DNA of 64,000 nucleotides from Paroceanicella profunda (GCF_005887635.2 NZ_CP040818.1:682001-746000), one strand, 5' to 3'; shown: positions 7,889-17,115, numbered from the stretch's first letter. The notes: generated from the sequence alone by a model not told the origin. Program-made: numbers and translations.

Positions 7889-9046
7889 ATGACAGCAGCA
7901 GCCCTCCGCGAACAGTTCATCAACGGCATGAGCCGCGCCGCCTGCACCGTGAACGTGGTGACCACGGACGGGCCGGCGGGGCGCGGCGGCGTCACCGTCT
8001 CGGCCATGTCCTCGGTCTCCGCCGACACGCCCCGGCCCACGCTGCTGGTGTGCGTGAACCGCACCGCCTCGGCCGCCGCCGCCATCCTGGAGAACGGCGT
8101 GTTCTGCGTGAACGTGCTGCGCGACGACCAGTCCTACATCTCCGACACGTTCGCGGGCCGCTTCCGCGACCGGCACCCGGACAAGTTCTCCTGCGCCGAA
8201 TGGGTGACGATGGCCTCCGGCGCGCCGCGGGTGCGCGACCCGCTGGTGGCTTTCGACTGCAAGGTGATCTCGTCGGAGCTGGTGGGCACCCACCACGTGC
8301 TGTTCGGCGAGGTGGGAGACCTTTTCGTGGCCGAGAGCGGCTCGCCGCTGCTCTATGCCGGCCGGTCCTACGGCGCGGCCTCGCGCATCGACAGCATCGA
8401 GCGCGCCGGGCTGGAGGCGAAGACGCAGCTCTCCGTCGCCTGTTTCCACTCCTTCGGCCCGCATGTGCTGCCGCAGCTCATCGCGAAGCTCACCCGCGCG
8501 CCGGAGCCGGTGCATGTGAACATCATCGAGGGCGACCAGCGCCGCATCCGCGAGGCGCTGATCTCCGGGGAAGCGGAGATCGGCCTCACCTATGCCGATG
8601 ACATCGCCGAGGATCTTGCCTGGGAGCCGCTCACCGAGCTTGCCCCCTACGTGCTGCTGCCCGAGGGCCACCTGCTCACCGAGAAGCGCGAGATCACCCC
8701 GCAGGACCTCGCCTCCGAGCCGATGGTGCTGCTCGACGGCACCCCGAGCCGGGACTACTTCCCCGACATCCTGCGCGCCGCCGGCGTGGAGCCGCGCATC
8801 GGCTGGCGATCCGCCAGTTTCGAGACGGTGCGCGGGCTGGTCGGCCAGGGGCTGGGCTATGCCTTGCTCGCCACCAGGCCGGCGGCGCCGGTCTCCTATG
8901 ACGGCAGCCGGCTGGCGATCCGGCCGCTGGCCTGCGACGCCCCGCCCTCGCGCATCGTCTTCGCCACCCGCCGCGGCGCCCGCCTCTCTCCGGCCGCGGA
9001 GGAATTCGCCTGGATGGCGCGCGACGCCTTCACCCTCGACGTCTGA
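7889..9046 (+). CDS. Flavin reductase fused to a LysR-type substrate-binding domain
   Basis: 385-residue two-domain protein. Residues 1-165 are an HpaC/flavin-reductase-like FMN-binding domain (GGVTVSAMSSVSADTP then LLVCVN at 34-56; SPLLYAGRSYGA at 152-163), expected to supply reduced flavin to the monooxygenase encoded at 5023. Residues about 179-385 are a LysR-family effector-binding domain with no helix-turn-helix. This domain aligns by eye with the sensor of the LysR regulator at 10307: both have LAPY, LP-GH, DLA, VLLD, SRDYF and PRI in the same order and spacing. The reading frame is continuous, so this is a true fusion. The start is set by GTAAGACC-ATG. By analogy with the effector-gated C1 reductase of Acinetobacter, which has a MarR-like tail, a ligand-gated reductase is inferred. 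Confidence 0.88.
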   Translation: MTAAALREQFINGMSRAACTVNVVTTDGPAGRGGVTVSAMSSVSADTPRPTLLVCVNRTASAAAAILENGVFCVNVLRDDQSYISDTFAGRFRDRHPDKFSCAEWVTMASGAPRVRDPLVAFDCKVISSELVGTHHVLFGEVGDLFVAESGSPLLYAGRSYGAASRIDSIERAGLEAKTQLSVACFHSFGPHVLPQLIAKLTRAPEPVHVNIIEGDQRRIREALISGEAEIGLTYADDIAEDLAWEPLTELAPYVLLPEGHLLTEKREITPQDLASEPMVLLDGTPSRDYFPDILRAAGVEPRIGWRSASFETVRGLVGQGLGYALLATRPAAPVSYDGSRLAIRPLACDAPPSRIVFATRRGARLSPAAEEFAWMARDAFTLDV

Positions 9047-9066
9047 ACCCCGAAGGACCCCCGATC

Positions 9067-9480
9067 TTGGCCCATACCCGCATCCGCCCCTTCAACACGA
9101 AGGACACCTACCCCGAGCAGCGCCTCGACAACGACCTCAGCCACGCGGTCATCGCCCGCGGCACCACGGTGTTCCTGCGCGGCCAGTGCCCGCAGGACCT
9201 CGACACCGGCGAGAACATCGCCTCGATGGACCCGGGCGAGCAGGCCCACAAGGTGATGCAGAACATCGGCCAGCTGCTGGGCGAGTGCGGCGCGGACTGG
9301 GGCCATGTGACCAAGCTGGTGGTCTACCTCACCGACGTGCGCCACCGCGAGGCCGTCTACCGCACGATGGGGGATTACATCCGCGGCGTGCACCCGGTGT
9401 GCACCGGGCTCGTGGTCGTCGCCCTCGCCCGGCCCGAATGGCTGGTGGAGATCGACGCGACCGCCGTCATTCCCGACTGA
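9067..9480 (+). CDS. RidA/YjgF-family enamine-imine deaminase-like protein
   Basis: 137-residue RidA-fold protein; the family hydrolyses reactive enamine/imine intermediates and often accompanies amine or amino-acid oxidation genes. Typical elements are FLRGQCPQDLDTGENI at about residues 36-51, QNIGQLLGECGADWGHVTKLVVYLTD in the middle and HPVCTGLVVVALARPEWLVEIDATAV at the C terminus, with the conserved Arg107-like position replaced in a divergent stretch. The start is TTG at 9067, 20 bases after the reductase fusion; no in-frame ATG fits better. A role in cleaning up imines made by the amine-oxidising enzymes of this island is inferred. Confidence 0.85.
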   Translation: MAHTRIRPFNTKDTYPEQRLDNDLSHAVIARGTTVFLRGQCPQDLDTGENIASMDPGEQAHKVMQNIGQLLGECGADWGHVTKLVVYLTDVRHREAVYRTMGDYIRGVHPVCTGLVVVALARPEWLVEIDATAVIPD

Positions 9481-9565
9481 GGCGCCCCGCCCGCCCCCTC
9501 CCGGACCGGACCCGGGCCGGGACACCGGCCCGCCTGCCCCCGCCATCTTCCCACGGAGCGCCGAC

Positions 9566-10240
9566 ATGACCTTCTCCATCACCGCCCGTTGCGCCGAAAC
9601 CGGCATGTTCGGCACCGCCGTCAGCTCCTCCTCCCCCGCCGTGGCGGCGCGCTGCGCCTATGCCCGGGCCGGGGTGGGCGCGGTGGCGAGCCAGAACGTG
9701 ACGGACCCCACCCTGGGCCCCCGCGCGCTGGACCTGCTGGCCGCCGGCGCCACGGCGGCGGAGACGGTCGCCATCCTCGCGCGCAGCGCCGCCTTCCCGG
9801 AGTATCGCCAGCTTCTGGTGGTGGACGCGGCCGGCGGTTCGGCCATCCACTCCGGCCCGCAGGCGCTCGGCACCTGGGCCGAGGCGCGGGGCGACAACGT
9901 GGCCTGCGGCGGCAACCTGCTCGCCGACCCGGGCGTGCCCGCGGCGATGGTCGCGGCCTTCACCGCCTCCTCCGGGCCGCTGGGCGACCGCCTGCTCACC
10001 GCCATGCGCGCCGCCCTGACCGCGGGAGGCGAGGCAGGTCCGGTGCATTCCGCCGGGCTCCTCCTGGTGCGCGACGTGCCCTGGCCCGTGGCGGACCTGC
10101 GCGTGGACTGGAGCGAGGCGTGCCCCGTCACCGGGCTGGAACGGCTCTGGGAGATCTACCGCCCGCAGCTCGACGCCTATGTCACCCGCGCGCTGGACCC
10201 CCGGGCCGCGCCGAGCTACGGCGTGCCCGGCGACGAATGA
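9566..10240 (+). CDS. DUF1028 family protein (Ntn-hydrolase-like)
   Basis: 224-residue protein of the DUF1028 family, recognised from TFSITARCAETGMFGTAVSSSSPAVAARC at the start and the central GNLLADPGVPAAMVAAF. The family is thought to adopt an Ntn-hydrolase-like fold and is often encoded with amidases, RidA proteins and peptidases, but its reaction is not established. It lies 85 bases after ridA on the same strand and is presumably an amidohydrolase of the same pathway. Confidence 0.85.
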   Translation: MTFSITARCAETGMFGTAVSSSSPAVAARCAYARAGVGAVASQNVTDPTLGPRALDLLAAGATAAETVAILARSAAFPEYRQLLVVDAAGGSAIHSGPQALGTWAEARGDNVACGGNLLADPGVPAAMVAAFTASSGPLGDRLLTAMRAALTAGGEAGPVHSAGLLLVRDVPWPVADLRVDWSEACPVTGLERLWEIYRPQLDAYVTRALDPRAAPSYGVPGDE

Positions 10241-10273
10241 CAGACGTCCTGCGCCGCCGGGCAGAGCATGATT

Positions 10274-10294
10274 GCACCGGCGCCGGCCCGGTGC
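10274..10294. promoter_or_regulatory. Inverted repeat GCACCGG-N7-CCGGTGC before the LysR gene
   Basis: A perfect 7+7+7 inverted repeat ends 12 bases before the LysR gene start. It has the same 7-base spacing as the palindrome at 4910-4932 but a different sequence. It could serve autoregulation or be a leader hairpin covering the start region. Confidence 0.3.
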
Positions 10295-10306
10295 GAACAT
10301 CCGCCG

Positions 10307-11233
10307 ATGGCAACGCGATTCACCCTGCGGCAACTCGAATATCTGGTGGCCGTCGGCGAGGCGGGGAGCATCGCGCGCGCCTCGGCGCGCATCCATGTCT
10401 CGCCGCCCTCCATCTCCACCGCCATCGCGCAGCTGGAAGCGGAGTTCGGCCTGCAGCTCTTCATCCGCCGGCACAGCCACGGGCTGGCGCTCACGCCCGG
10501 GGGGCGGCGCTTCTTCCTCGCCGCGCGCCAGCTTCTGGCGGAGGCGGAGGGGCTGCACGCCCTGGCCGGCGACATCTCCGAGCAGGTGCGCGGGCCCCTG
10601 GGCCTGGGCTGCCTGCTCACCGTGGCCGAGACCGTGCTGCCCGACCTGCGCCGCGGCTTCGAGGCCGCCTGGCCCGGGGTGCGCATCTCCCAGCACATCG
10701 ACAACCAGCAGCGGCTGATCGACCTCATGCTGTGTGGCGAGATCGACGCCGCGCTCACCTACGACATGGACATCCCGCCGGAGATCGGCTTCGACCCGGT
10801 CGCGACCCTGGCGCCCTACGCGGTGCTGCCGGCCGGGCACCGGCTGGCGGAGCGCAGGACCGTCCGTCTGGAGGACCTTGCCACCGCGAAGCTGGTGCTG
10901 CTCGACCTGCCCTTCAGCCGGGACTATTTCCTCGGCCTGTTCTCCGCCTGCGGGCTGGCGCCGCGCATCGCCGAGCGGGCCGGCGATATGGCGATGATGC
11001 GCGCCATGGTGGCCAACGGCTTCGGCTATTCGCTGGCCAACGTGCCGCCGCGCTCCGCCCTCTCGCCCGACGGAAAGCCGCTCGCGCATGTGGCGCTGGA
11101 GGGCCGGCACCGGCCGCTGGCCCTCGGCCTCGCCCGCCCGGTGAGCGGCCGGCAGAGCCGCGCCCTCGCCGCCTTCGCCGCCCATTGCCACGCCACCCTG
11201 CCGCACAGCCTGTCCGGCGCGGCGCTCACCTGA
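10307..11233 (+). CDS. LysR family transcriptional regulator
   Basis: 308-residue DNA-binding regulator. The winged helix-turn-helix is residues about 4-62 (FTLRQLEYLVAVGEAGSIARASARIHVSPPSISTAIAQLE), followed by a linker helix and a substrate-binding domain from about residue 90. ATG at 10307 is preferred because the helix-turn-helix begins immediately after it; the in-frame start 13 codons upstream adds an unrelated tail. The sensor domain is closely related to the C-terminal half of the flavin reductase fusion at 7889. It probably controls the island through sites such as 4910-4932. Confidence 0.93.
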   Translation: MATRFTLRQLEYLVAVGEAGSIARASARIHVSPPSISTAIAQLEAEFGLQLFIRRHSHGLALTPGGRRFFLAARQLLAEAEGLHALAGDISEQVRGPLGLGCLLTVAETVLPDLRRGFEAAWPGVRISQHIDNQQRLIDLMLCGEIDAALTYDMDIPPEIGFDPVATLAPYAVLPAGHRLAERRTVRLEDLATAKLVLLDLPFSRDYFLGLFSACGLAPRIAERAGDMAMMRAMVANGFGYSLANVPPRSALSPDGKPLAHVALEGRHRPLALGLARPVSGRQSRALAAFAAHCHATLPHSLSGAALT

Positions 11234-11258
11234 CGCCACCCATCCATCGGGGAGCCTG

Positions 11259-12293
11259 ATGAAGACCGTTCATACCGAAAAGCACCGCCTGCGCGCCTCG
11301 AAGACCGAGCTCAACGGCGGCCAGCTCGTGCCGCCCTTCGAATGCCCCGAGCGGGTGGAGCACATCCTGGCCGAACTCGCCGCGCGCCGCCACGGCGAGA
11401 TCGTCGCGCCCGATGCCTTCGGCCTCGCCCCCGTGCGCCGCATCCATGACGGCGCCTATCTCGACTTCCTCTCCACCTGCTGGGAGGAGTGGCAGGCCGC
11501 GGGCTATGCCGGCGAGGCGATCGCCACCACCTGGCCCTCGCGCCGCATGCCGCTGTCGCGCCCGCCGCGCGAGATCGACGGGCGCATCGGCTACTACTGC
11601 CTCGCGGCGGAAACCTCGATCTCCGGCGGCACCTGGGAGGCGGCACAGGCCGCGGCCGACGTGGCGCTCACCGGCCAGGCGCTGGTGGCGGGCGGCGCAC
11701 GCGCCGCCTTCGCCCTGTGCCGCCCGCCCGGCCACCACGCGGCGCAGGACATGTTCGGCGGCTACTGCTTCCTCAACAACGCCGCCATCGCCGCCCAGGC
11801 CTTCCGCGACCAGGGCGCGGCGCGCGTGGCGGTGCTCGACGTGGACTTCCACCACGGCAACGGCACCCAGGCGATCTTCTATGACCGCCCGGACGTGCTG
11901 TTCCTCTCGCTCCACGGCGACCCGGACGAGGCCTTCCCCTATTTCCTCGGTGCCGCCGACGAAACCGGCACCGGCGCGGGCGAGGGCTTCAACGTGAACT
12001 ACCCGCTCGCCCCCGGCACCGCCTACCCCGCCTGGGCCGAGGCGCTGGAGAACGCGCTCGCCCGCATCCGCGCCTATGGGGCGGAGGCGGTGGTGGTCTC
12101 GCTCGGCCTCGACACGTTCAAGGAGGACCCGATCAGCTTCTTCAAACTCGAGAGCGCCGATTTCACCGATTACGGCCGCCGCATCGCGCGGCTCGGCCTG
12201 CCCACGCTCTTCGTGCTGGAGGGCGGCTATGCCGTGGCCGAGGTGGGCATCAACACCGTGAACGTGCTCACCGGCTTCGAGGAGGAGGCATGA
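11259..12293 (+). CDS. Histone-deacetylase-fold amidohydrolase (acetylpolyamine amidohydrolase-like)
   Basis: 344-residue zinc hydrolase of the arginase/deacetylase superfamily that removes acetyl (or other acyl) groups from amines. Motifs in order: RPPGHHA at about residues 155-161 (the His-His pair), GGYCFLNNAAIAA at 167-179, VDFHHGNGTQAIFY at 195-208 with the Asp-His zinc ligands, SLGLDTFKEDP with the third metal ligand, and EGGYAV with the catalytic Tyr. The MKTVHTEKHRLRASKTELNGG opening is typical of bacterial acetylpolyamine amidohydrolases. It overlaps the next gene by four bases (ATGA), so the two are coupled. Confidence 0.9.
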   Translation: MKTVHTEKHRLRASKTELNGGQLVPPFECPERVEHILAELAARRHGEIVAPDAFGLAPVRRIHDGAYLDFLSTCWEEWQAAGYAGEAIATTWPSRRMPLSRPPREIDGRIGYYCLAAETSISGGTWEAAQAAADVALTGQALVAGGARAAFALCRPPGHHAAQDMFGGYCFLNNAAIAAQAFRDQGAARVAVLDVDFHHGNGTQAIFYDRPDVLFLSLHGDPDEAFPYFLGAADETGTGAGEGFNVNYPLAPGTAYPAWAEALENALARIRAYGAEAVVVSLGLDTFKEDPISFFKLESADFTDYGRRIARLGLPTLFVLEGGYAVAEVGINTVNVLTGFEEEA

Positions 12294-14365
12294 GCCGGCC
12301 CGCCGCCCACGACATCCTGTTCGAGCCGGTGCAGATCGGCCCGGTGACGGCGAAGAACCGCTTCTTCCAGGTGCCGCATTGCAACGGTGGCGGCTACCGC
12401 GACCCCTCGGCCGTGGCCGAGATGCGCCGGGTGAAGGCCGAAGGCGGCTGGGGCGTGATCTTCACCGAGCAGGTCGAGATCCACCACAGCGCCGAGATCA
12501 CCCCCTGGATCGAGCTGCGCCTGTGGGAGGAGGGCGACATGCCCGCCCTCGCCCGCATGGCCGAGGCGATGAAATCCCACGGTGCGCTGGCCGGTATCGA
12601 GCTGGTGCACCCGGGGGTGAACGCGCCCAACCTCTACTCCCGCGCCGTGCCGCTCGCCCCCACCGCCCTGCCGATCCGCACCTTCACCAACGACCCCGTG
12701 CAGGCCCGCGCCATGGACCGCGAGGACATCCGCGACCTGCGCCGCTGGCACCGTACCGCCGTCCGCCGCGCGAAGGCCTGCGGCTTCGACCTCGTCTGCC
12801 TCTACGGCGCGCACGGGTTCGGCATCATCCAGCACTTCCTCTCCCGCGCCACCAACCAGCGCGGCGACGCGTACGGCGGCAGCCTGGAGAACCGCTCCCG
12901 CCTGCTGCGCGAGCTGGTGGAGGACGCCCGGGAGGAGATCGGCGACACCTGCGGCATCTCCCTGCGCCTGTCGCTGGACGAGGTGGTGGGGGATCTGGGC
13001 TTCTCCAACGCCGAGCTGCGCGACCTCATCGAGATGCACGCCGAGCTGCCGGACCTCTGGGACCTCGCGCACGGCTCCTGGGAGGAGTGCTCAGGCCCCT
13101 CGCGCTTCACGGGCGAGGCGGCGCAGGAGGGGCTGGTGACCGGCATCCGCGCCCTCACCCCGAAGCCCGTGGTGGGCGTGGGCCGCTTCACCTCACCGGA
13201 CGAAATGGCCCGGCAGGTGCGCGCCGGCATCCTCGATTTCATCGGCTGCGCCCGCCCCTCCATCGCCGACCCGTTCCTGCCGAAGAAGGTGGAGGAGGGC
13301 CGGTCCGACGAGATCCGCGAGTGCATCGGCTGCAACATCTGCGTGACGGGCGACATGACCGCCTCGCTGTCGCGCTGCACGCAAAACCCCGCCTTCATGG
13401 AGGAATGGCGCCGCGGCTGGCACCCGGAGCGCGCGCCGGCGCGCGGGGCCTCGCGAAACGTGCTGGTGGTGGGCGCGGGCCCGGCCGGGCTGGAGGCCGC
13501 CCGGGTTCTGGGCCTGCGCGGCTACGAGGTGGCGCTGGCGGAGGCCGGCACCGCGCTCGGCGGCCGGGTGGCGCGCGAATGCCGCCTGCCCGGCCTCGCC
13601 GCCTGGGGGCGCGTGCGCGACTACCGCGCCGCCGCCATCGGCCGGATGCCGAACGTCTCGGTCTATTTCGACAGCGCGCTCACCGCCGATGACGTGCTGG
13701 AGTTCGGCTTCGAGCATGTCTGCATCGCCACCGGCGCGGTGTGGCGGGCCGATGGCGTGGCGCGTCAGCACGTGGTGCCGATGCCCGTGGACCCCGCGAT
13801 GCCGGTCTTCACCCCGGATGACGCGATGGCCGGGCGCCTGCCCTCCGGCCGGGTGGTGGTCTATGACGATGACCACTACTACATGGGCGGCGTGATGGCC
13901 GAGCTGCTGGTGCAGGCGGGCTGCACGGTCACGCTGGTCACCCCGGCCGCCCGGGTGTCGGACTGGACCTGGAACACGCTGGAGCAGGCGGGCGTCCACC
14001 GCCGGCTTGCCGGGCTGGGGGTGGAGATCGTGCTCAACCGCGGCGTGGCGCGCATCCGCGCCGACCATGTGGTGACCAGTTGCACCTATACCGGTGCCGA
14101 GGCCGCGCTGCCGGCCGATGCGGTGATGATGGTCGGCTCGCGCAGCCCGGCCGGCACGCTCTGGCCGGAGCTGAAGGCGCGGCAGGCGGAGTGGGCGGCG
14201 GCCGGCATCCGCTCGCTGCGCGCCATCGCGGATGCCGAGGCCCCCGGCCCGATCGCCTGGGCGACCTGGGCCGGGCAGAACTACGCCCGGGCCCTGGATG
14301 GGGAGGCCCCGGGCGACGCCCCGCCCTTCCGCCGCGAAATCGCCGCCCTCGCCCCGCCCGCCTGA
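12290..14365 (+). CDS. Trimethylamine dehydrogenase-like iron-sulfur flavoprotein
   Basis: 691-residue enzyme with an N-terminal old-yellow-enzyme barrel, a 4Fe-4S site and C-terminal nucleotide-binding domains (VLVVGAGPAGLEAARVLG at about 384-401). It resembles trimethylamine and dimethylamine dehydrogenases and DgcA-type proteins. Cys31 in QVPHCNGGG matches the residue that carries covalent 6-S-cysteinyl FMN, and Cys345, 348, 351 and 363 (CIGCNIC plus CTQN) match the cluster ligands. Of the three aromatic cage residues remembered for trimethylamine dehydrogenase (Tyr60, Trp264, Trp355), only the Trp264 equivalent is evident; position 61 is Gln and the region around 355 lacks Trp. An oxidative demethylation or deamination of a different amine is inferred. 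Confidence 0.88.
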   Translation: MSRPAAHDILFEPVQIGPVTAKNRFFQVPHCNGGGYRDPSAVAEMRRVKAEGGWGVIFTEQVEIHHSAEITPWIELRLWEEGDMPALARMAEAMKSHGALAGIELVHPGVNAPNLYSRAVPLAPTALPIRTFTNDPVQARAMDREDIRDLRRWHRTAVRRAKACGFDLVCLYGAHGFGIIQHFLSRATNQRGDAYGGSLENRSRLLRELVEDAREEIGDTCGISLRLSLDEVVGDLGFSNAELRDLIEMHAELPDLWDLAHGSWEECSGPSRFTGEAAQEGLVTGIRALTPKPVVGVGRFTSPDEMARQVRAGILDFIGCARPSIADPFLPKKVEEGRSDEIRECIGCNICVTGDMTASLSRCTQNPAFMEEWRRGWHPERAPARGASRNVLVVGAGPAGLEAARVLGLRGYEVALAEAGTALGGRVARECRLPGLAAWGRVRDYRAAAIGRMPNVSVYFDSALTADDVLEFGFEHVCIATGAVWRADGVARQHVVPMPVDPAMPVFTPDDAMAGRLPSGRVVVYDDDHYYMGGVMAELLVQAGCTVTLVTPAARVSDWTWNTLEQAGVHRRLAGLGVEIVLNRGVARIRADHVVTSCTYTGAEAALPADAVMMVGSRSPAGTLWPELKARQAEWAAAGIRSLRAIADAEAPGPIAWATWAGQNYARALDGEAPGDAPPFRREIAALAPPA

Positions 14366-14570
14366 CCCCTCCGGCCGGAGCCGCCCGGCCGGACCCGGCG
14401 CGGAGTGCACGCCCGGGCACGATGCTCCGGCGCCCCCGCCCGGGACGCCGCGGGGACGTCCGCATTCCCCCCCCCTGCGCCCCGAGCGTCAGACTTCCCG
14501 GCCCCGGCACGCCTGTGATACCCGTGAAGGGGCCACCCCCGAGCCCCGCGACACCGACAAGGACCCGCCC

Positions 14571-15746
14571 ATGGCAGACCGCATGACCCCCCGTGAGATG
14601 CTGGAGCGTCTCGTCGCCTTCCCCACCGTCTCGCGTGACAGCAATCTCGACCTCATCCACTGGGTGCGCGACTACCTCGCCGGCCACGGTGTGGAGGCCA
14701 CGCTGGTCCCCAGCCCGGACGGGCAGAAGGCCAATCTCTACACCCAGATCGGCCCGGACGTGGCCGGCGGCGTGGTGCTCTCCGGCCATACCGACGTGGT
14801 GCCGGTGGACGGGCAGGACTGGTCTACCGACCCCTGGGTGGTGACCGAGCGCGACGGGCTGCTCTACGGTCGCGGCACCTGCGACATGAAGGGCTTCGTG
14901 GCCATCGCGCTCGCCCTGGTGCCGGAGATGCTGGAGGCCGGGCTGAAGACGCCGGTGCAGCTCGCGCTCTCCTATGACGAGGAGGTCGGCCACCTGGGCG
15001 TGCCCTTCCTGATCACCGAGATGCAGGCCGCCCTGCCGCCCGCCGCCTGCGTGCTGGTCGGCGAGCCGACGATGATGCAGGTGGTGAGCCAGCACAAGGG
15101 CGGGGTGGCGATCACCACCCATGTCCACGGCTACGAGGTGCATTCCTCCCGCGTGCATGAGGGGGTCTCGGCCATCACCTGGGCCGCGAAGCTGATCAAC
15201 TGGCACGCCGAGCAGATGGAGGCGAACCGGCTGGAGGCCGAGCGGCTGGGCGCCGACGGCCTCGGCGCCGATTTCGACCCGCCCTACACCACCCTGCACA
15301 ACGGGCTCATCCAGGGCGGCACGGCCGGAAACATCACCGCGAAGGACTGCATCTTCTCCACCGACATCCGGGTGCTGCCGCTGGAGAGCGCGCAGGACTG
15401 GCTGCAGCGCTACCAGAGCCATTGCGCCGAGCTCACCCGCCAGATGCAGGCCATCCATCCCGATGCCTGGATCGAGGTGCAGGTGCGTGTGGTCAACGAG
15501 GGCTGCCGCAAGGAGCCGGAGGGCACGGCGGAGAGCTTCGCCCGGGCGCTGACGGGCGACAACGCCGAGCACGCGGTCTCCTACGGCACCGAGGCGAGCA
15601 ACTTCCAGCGCGAGGGCTTCTCCGTCTGCGTGATCGGACCGGGCGACATCGCCCAGGCCCACAAGCCGGACGAGTTCCTCTCCCTCGAACAGCTCGAAGC
15701 CGGCACGGACTTCATGCGCCGCCTGATCGCCCGCCTCTCCGCCTGA
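14571..15746 (+). CDS. argE: M20-family deacetylase (acetylornithine deacetylase, ArgE-like)
   Basis: 391-residue zinc aminoacylase. Metal and catalytic motifs are SGHTDVVPVDG near residue 71 onward, GRGTCDMKG near 101, and YDEEVGHLG near 138, where Glu is the catalytic base. ATG at 14571 is set by good alignment of the N terminus (MTPREMLERLVAFPTVSRDSN), not by the longer upstream frame. It is called acetylornithine deacetylase by overall likeness, but it lies 205 bases after an amine-catabolic cluster and could deacylate a pathway intermediate instead. Confidence 0.85.
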   Translation: MADRMTPREMLERLVAFPTVSRDSNLDLIHWVRDYLAGHGVEATLVPSPDGQKANLYTQIGPDVAGGVVLSGHTDVVPVDGQDWSTDPWVVTERDGLLYGRGTCDMKGFVAIALALVPEMLEAGLKTPVQLALSYDEEVGHLGVPFLITEMQAALPPAACVLVGEPTMMQVVSQHKGGVAITTHVHGYEVHSSRVHEGVSAITWAAKLINWHAEQMEANRLEAERLGADGLGADFDPPYTTLHNGLIQGGTAGNITAKDCIFSTDIRVLPLESAQDWLQRYQSHCAELTRQMQAIHPDAWIEVQVRVVNEGCRKEPEGTAESFARALTGDNAEHAVSYGTEASNFQREGFSVCVIGPGDIAQAHKPDEFLSLEQLEAGTDFMRRLIARLSA

Positions 15747-16340
15747 AGTTGCGGCGCCGGGCCGCACGAGCCGGCCGGCCCCGGGCCGGTGATGCCCCGC
15801 GCTGACCGCTAGGCCCCCGCCCCCCCGCGCGGAGCCTCCCCGTGCCGGGGGCGCTGGCCCCTGCGGGGCCTGCGCGACGCGCGCCGGGCTGCGGGGGCCG
15901 CAAGGCCCCCTCGGCAAGGCGCGCGTTTCTCCCGGCAGGCTCGATGCGCCCCGCCTGCCGCCCCTCGGGCCGGGTTCAGCGCAGTGGGCCGGCCCCGTTC
16001 CGAACGGGCCCGCTCCGGGCACGCCCGCATCTGCCAGCCCGGTCAGGGCTTCGAGCCGGAGTCCCTCCTCCCGGCTCACCCTGGCGTTCGGAACATCCGA
16101 TCGACGGGTTACAGCCCCTGTCGCGTGCGCTCCGGTGGCGCGGCCATGGCGGCCCTCATGCCACAGGGCGGTCCGAGGTGGGTCCCGGACGGTCCGGGCT
16201 GCCACGGATCATGGCCGGACAGCCGGATCGCACAACCGCCCCCTCGCAGCCCCCCCGGGCCGGCGCCCGTGCCACGCGCGCCGAGGGGCGGGCGCTGCGA
16301 TGCCGGCCCGCCCGGTTCCCGGTCGGGGCCGTGCCCCGCG
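15747..16340. other. Gene-free 594-base spacer between convergent units
   Basis: No convincing coding frame on either strand. It contains one copy of the dispersed palindromic element (15884-15938). Some frames stay open by GC bias alone but resemble nothing and have no ribosome-binding site. Confidence 0.6.
15884..15938 (+). repeat. Dispersed palindromic element, copy 1
   Basis: About 55 bases with a GGGGGCC-GCAA-GGCCCCC hairpin preceded by GGGCTGC and followed by TCGGCAAGGCG and a TTTCTCCC tract. Two related copies occur at 57191-57240 (reverse) and 57994-58049, all in intergenic DNA. Confidence 0.65.
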
Positions 16341-16973
<633 letters not shown>

Positions 16974-17115
16974 GGGAACCTCGTTCTGGATGGAAGCGCG
17001 GGAGCCGGACGGGGCGCAGCGCCTCGGGGGGCATCGAGCCCCCGCTCGGCGCTGGCCGCAGGCGCGGCCGGACGCGCGGGGCGGCCGGCGGCGCGCCGGG
17101 GGGCGGGCCCGCCGG

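Noticed and set aside
16009..16340. Possible small gene between argE and ureG
   Set aside because: Frames on both strands are open only by composition; no start signal, no recognisable protein features.
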